This document shows, in pieces, positions 63,980 through 64,000 of a stretch of 64,000 nt of DNA. This DNA is from JADGRF01 sp036382515. Its GTDB lineage: Bacteria > Myxococcota_A > Polyangia > Polyangiales > JAFGIB01. The stretch's first letter is position 1. Each line of letters begins with the position of its first letter. The translations under genes and the position numbers were made by a program. The notes under the pieces are model-generated. The model did not search any database. It saw nothing but the letters and a program-made list of their open reading frames with translations, and was not told where the DNA came from. The stretch spans positions 38,603 through 102,602 of the forward strand of contig DASVHQ010000147.1 of the NCBI GenBank assembly GCA_036382515.1, written 5' to 3'.

Positions 63980-64000
63980 ATGAACCCCACGAAATCGTCG
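63980..64000 (+). CDS. Possible gene start cut by the window edge
   Basis: Only ATG and six codons (MNPTKSS) are visible. The call rests on the TANNNT box before it and on the end of the non-coding stretch; it cannot be identified. Confidence 0.3.

Overview
The window is dense, high-GC DNA with short intergenic gaps, many ATGA-type overlaps and very few mobile genes. The gene content points to a myxobacterium or close relative (Myxococcota, probably a Polyangia-like lineage). Supporting signs are a PATAN-DnaJ-TPR protein, a PilZ/membrane/AMIN-like protein, a double-FHA protein, a response regulator fused to an XRE helix-turn-helix, many lipoproteins and Cys-rich exported proteins, an isolated type III secretion gate gene, and a protein resembling the MXAN_5187 family. 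This placement is inference from content; no 16S or phylogenetic marker was compared.

Layout. 1-5190: C-terminal part of an RseP-type protease, rsmB, tRNA-Pro(CGG), an REC-XRE regulator, a TPR lipoprotein and a DUF1232 protein. 5190-6036: a gene-poor stretch with a hairpin cluster, a frameshifted gene remnant and a good sigma70-type promoter. 6037-9520: a membrane Fe-S oxidoreductase (EtfD/HdrD type), fliO-like and sctR/fliP genes, and a truncated Fpg/Nei glycosylase remnant. 9620-12756: a chromate-resistance operon chrB-SOD-chrA with an 11-bp inverted repeat just before chrB. 12768-16223 (minus): parvulin-type isomerase, an outer-membrane-type protein and single-PDZ rseP. 16354-20797: transglutaminase-like protein, nadE, murI. 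20918-26334: two overlapping sensor-kinase genes, the first without an ATPase domain, then a DegP/HtrA protease with a strong terminator. 26440-37390: PilZ-AMIN and double-FHA proteins, a MITE-like element, a lipoprotein, coaX with two unknown genes, an exported protein, a broken hybrid kinase and pcnB. 37589-49729: nagZ, an outer-membrane-type protein, xthA, hflX, envelope proteins, ttcA, hisD, cysS. 49870-55889: PATAN-J-TPR protein, radC and rpmH-rnpA-yidD-yidC-khpB(jag). 56024-64000: a second MITE-like element, a large Cys-rich repeat lipoprotein, rsmG, an AmgK-like kinase, a small exported protein, a membrane-anchored protein with three DsbA-like domains, its terminator, and a 36-nt-armed inverted repeat near the right edge.

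Functional themes are envelope biogenesis and quality control (two RseP-type proteases, DegP, parvulin, YidC/YidD, triple DsbA), peptidoglycan precursor and recycling enzymes (MurI, NagZ, AmgK-like), RNA processing and modification (RsmB, RsmG, TtcA, PcnB, RnpA, KhpB), and signalling. The most unusual items are the triple-DsbA protein with an exact 219-residue period, two related MITE-like elements sharing a 15-bp core, the long terminal inverted repeat, the kinase pair with a catalytically incomplete partner, and a set of genes with a TANNNT box 7-11 nt before the start codon that may be leaderless or short-leader.
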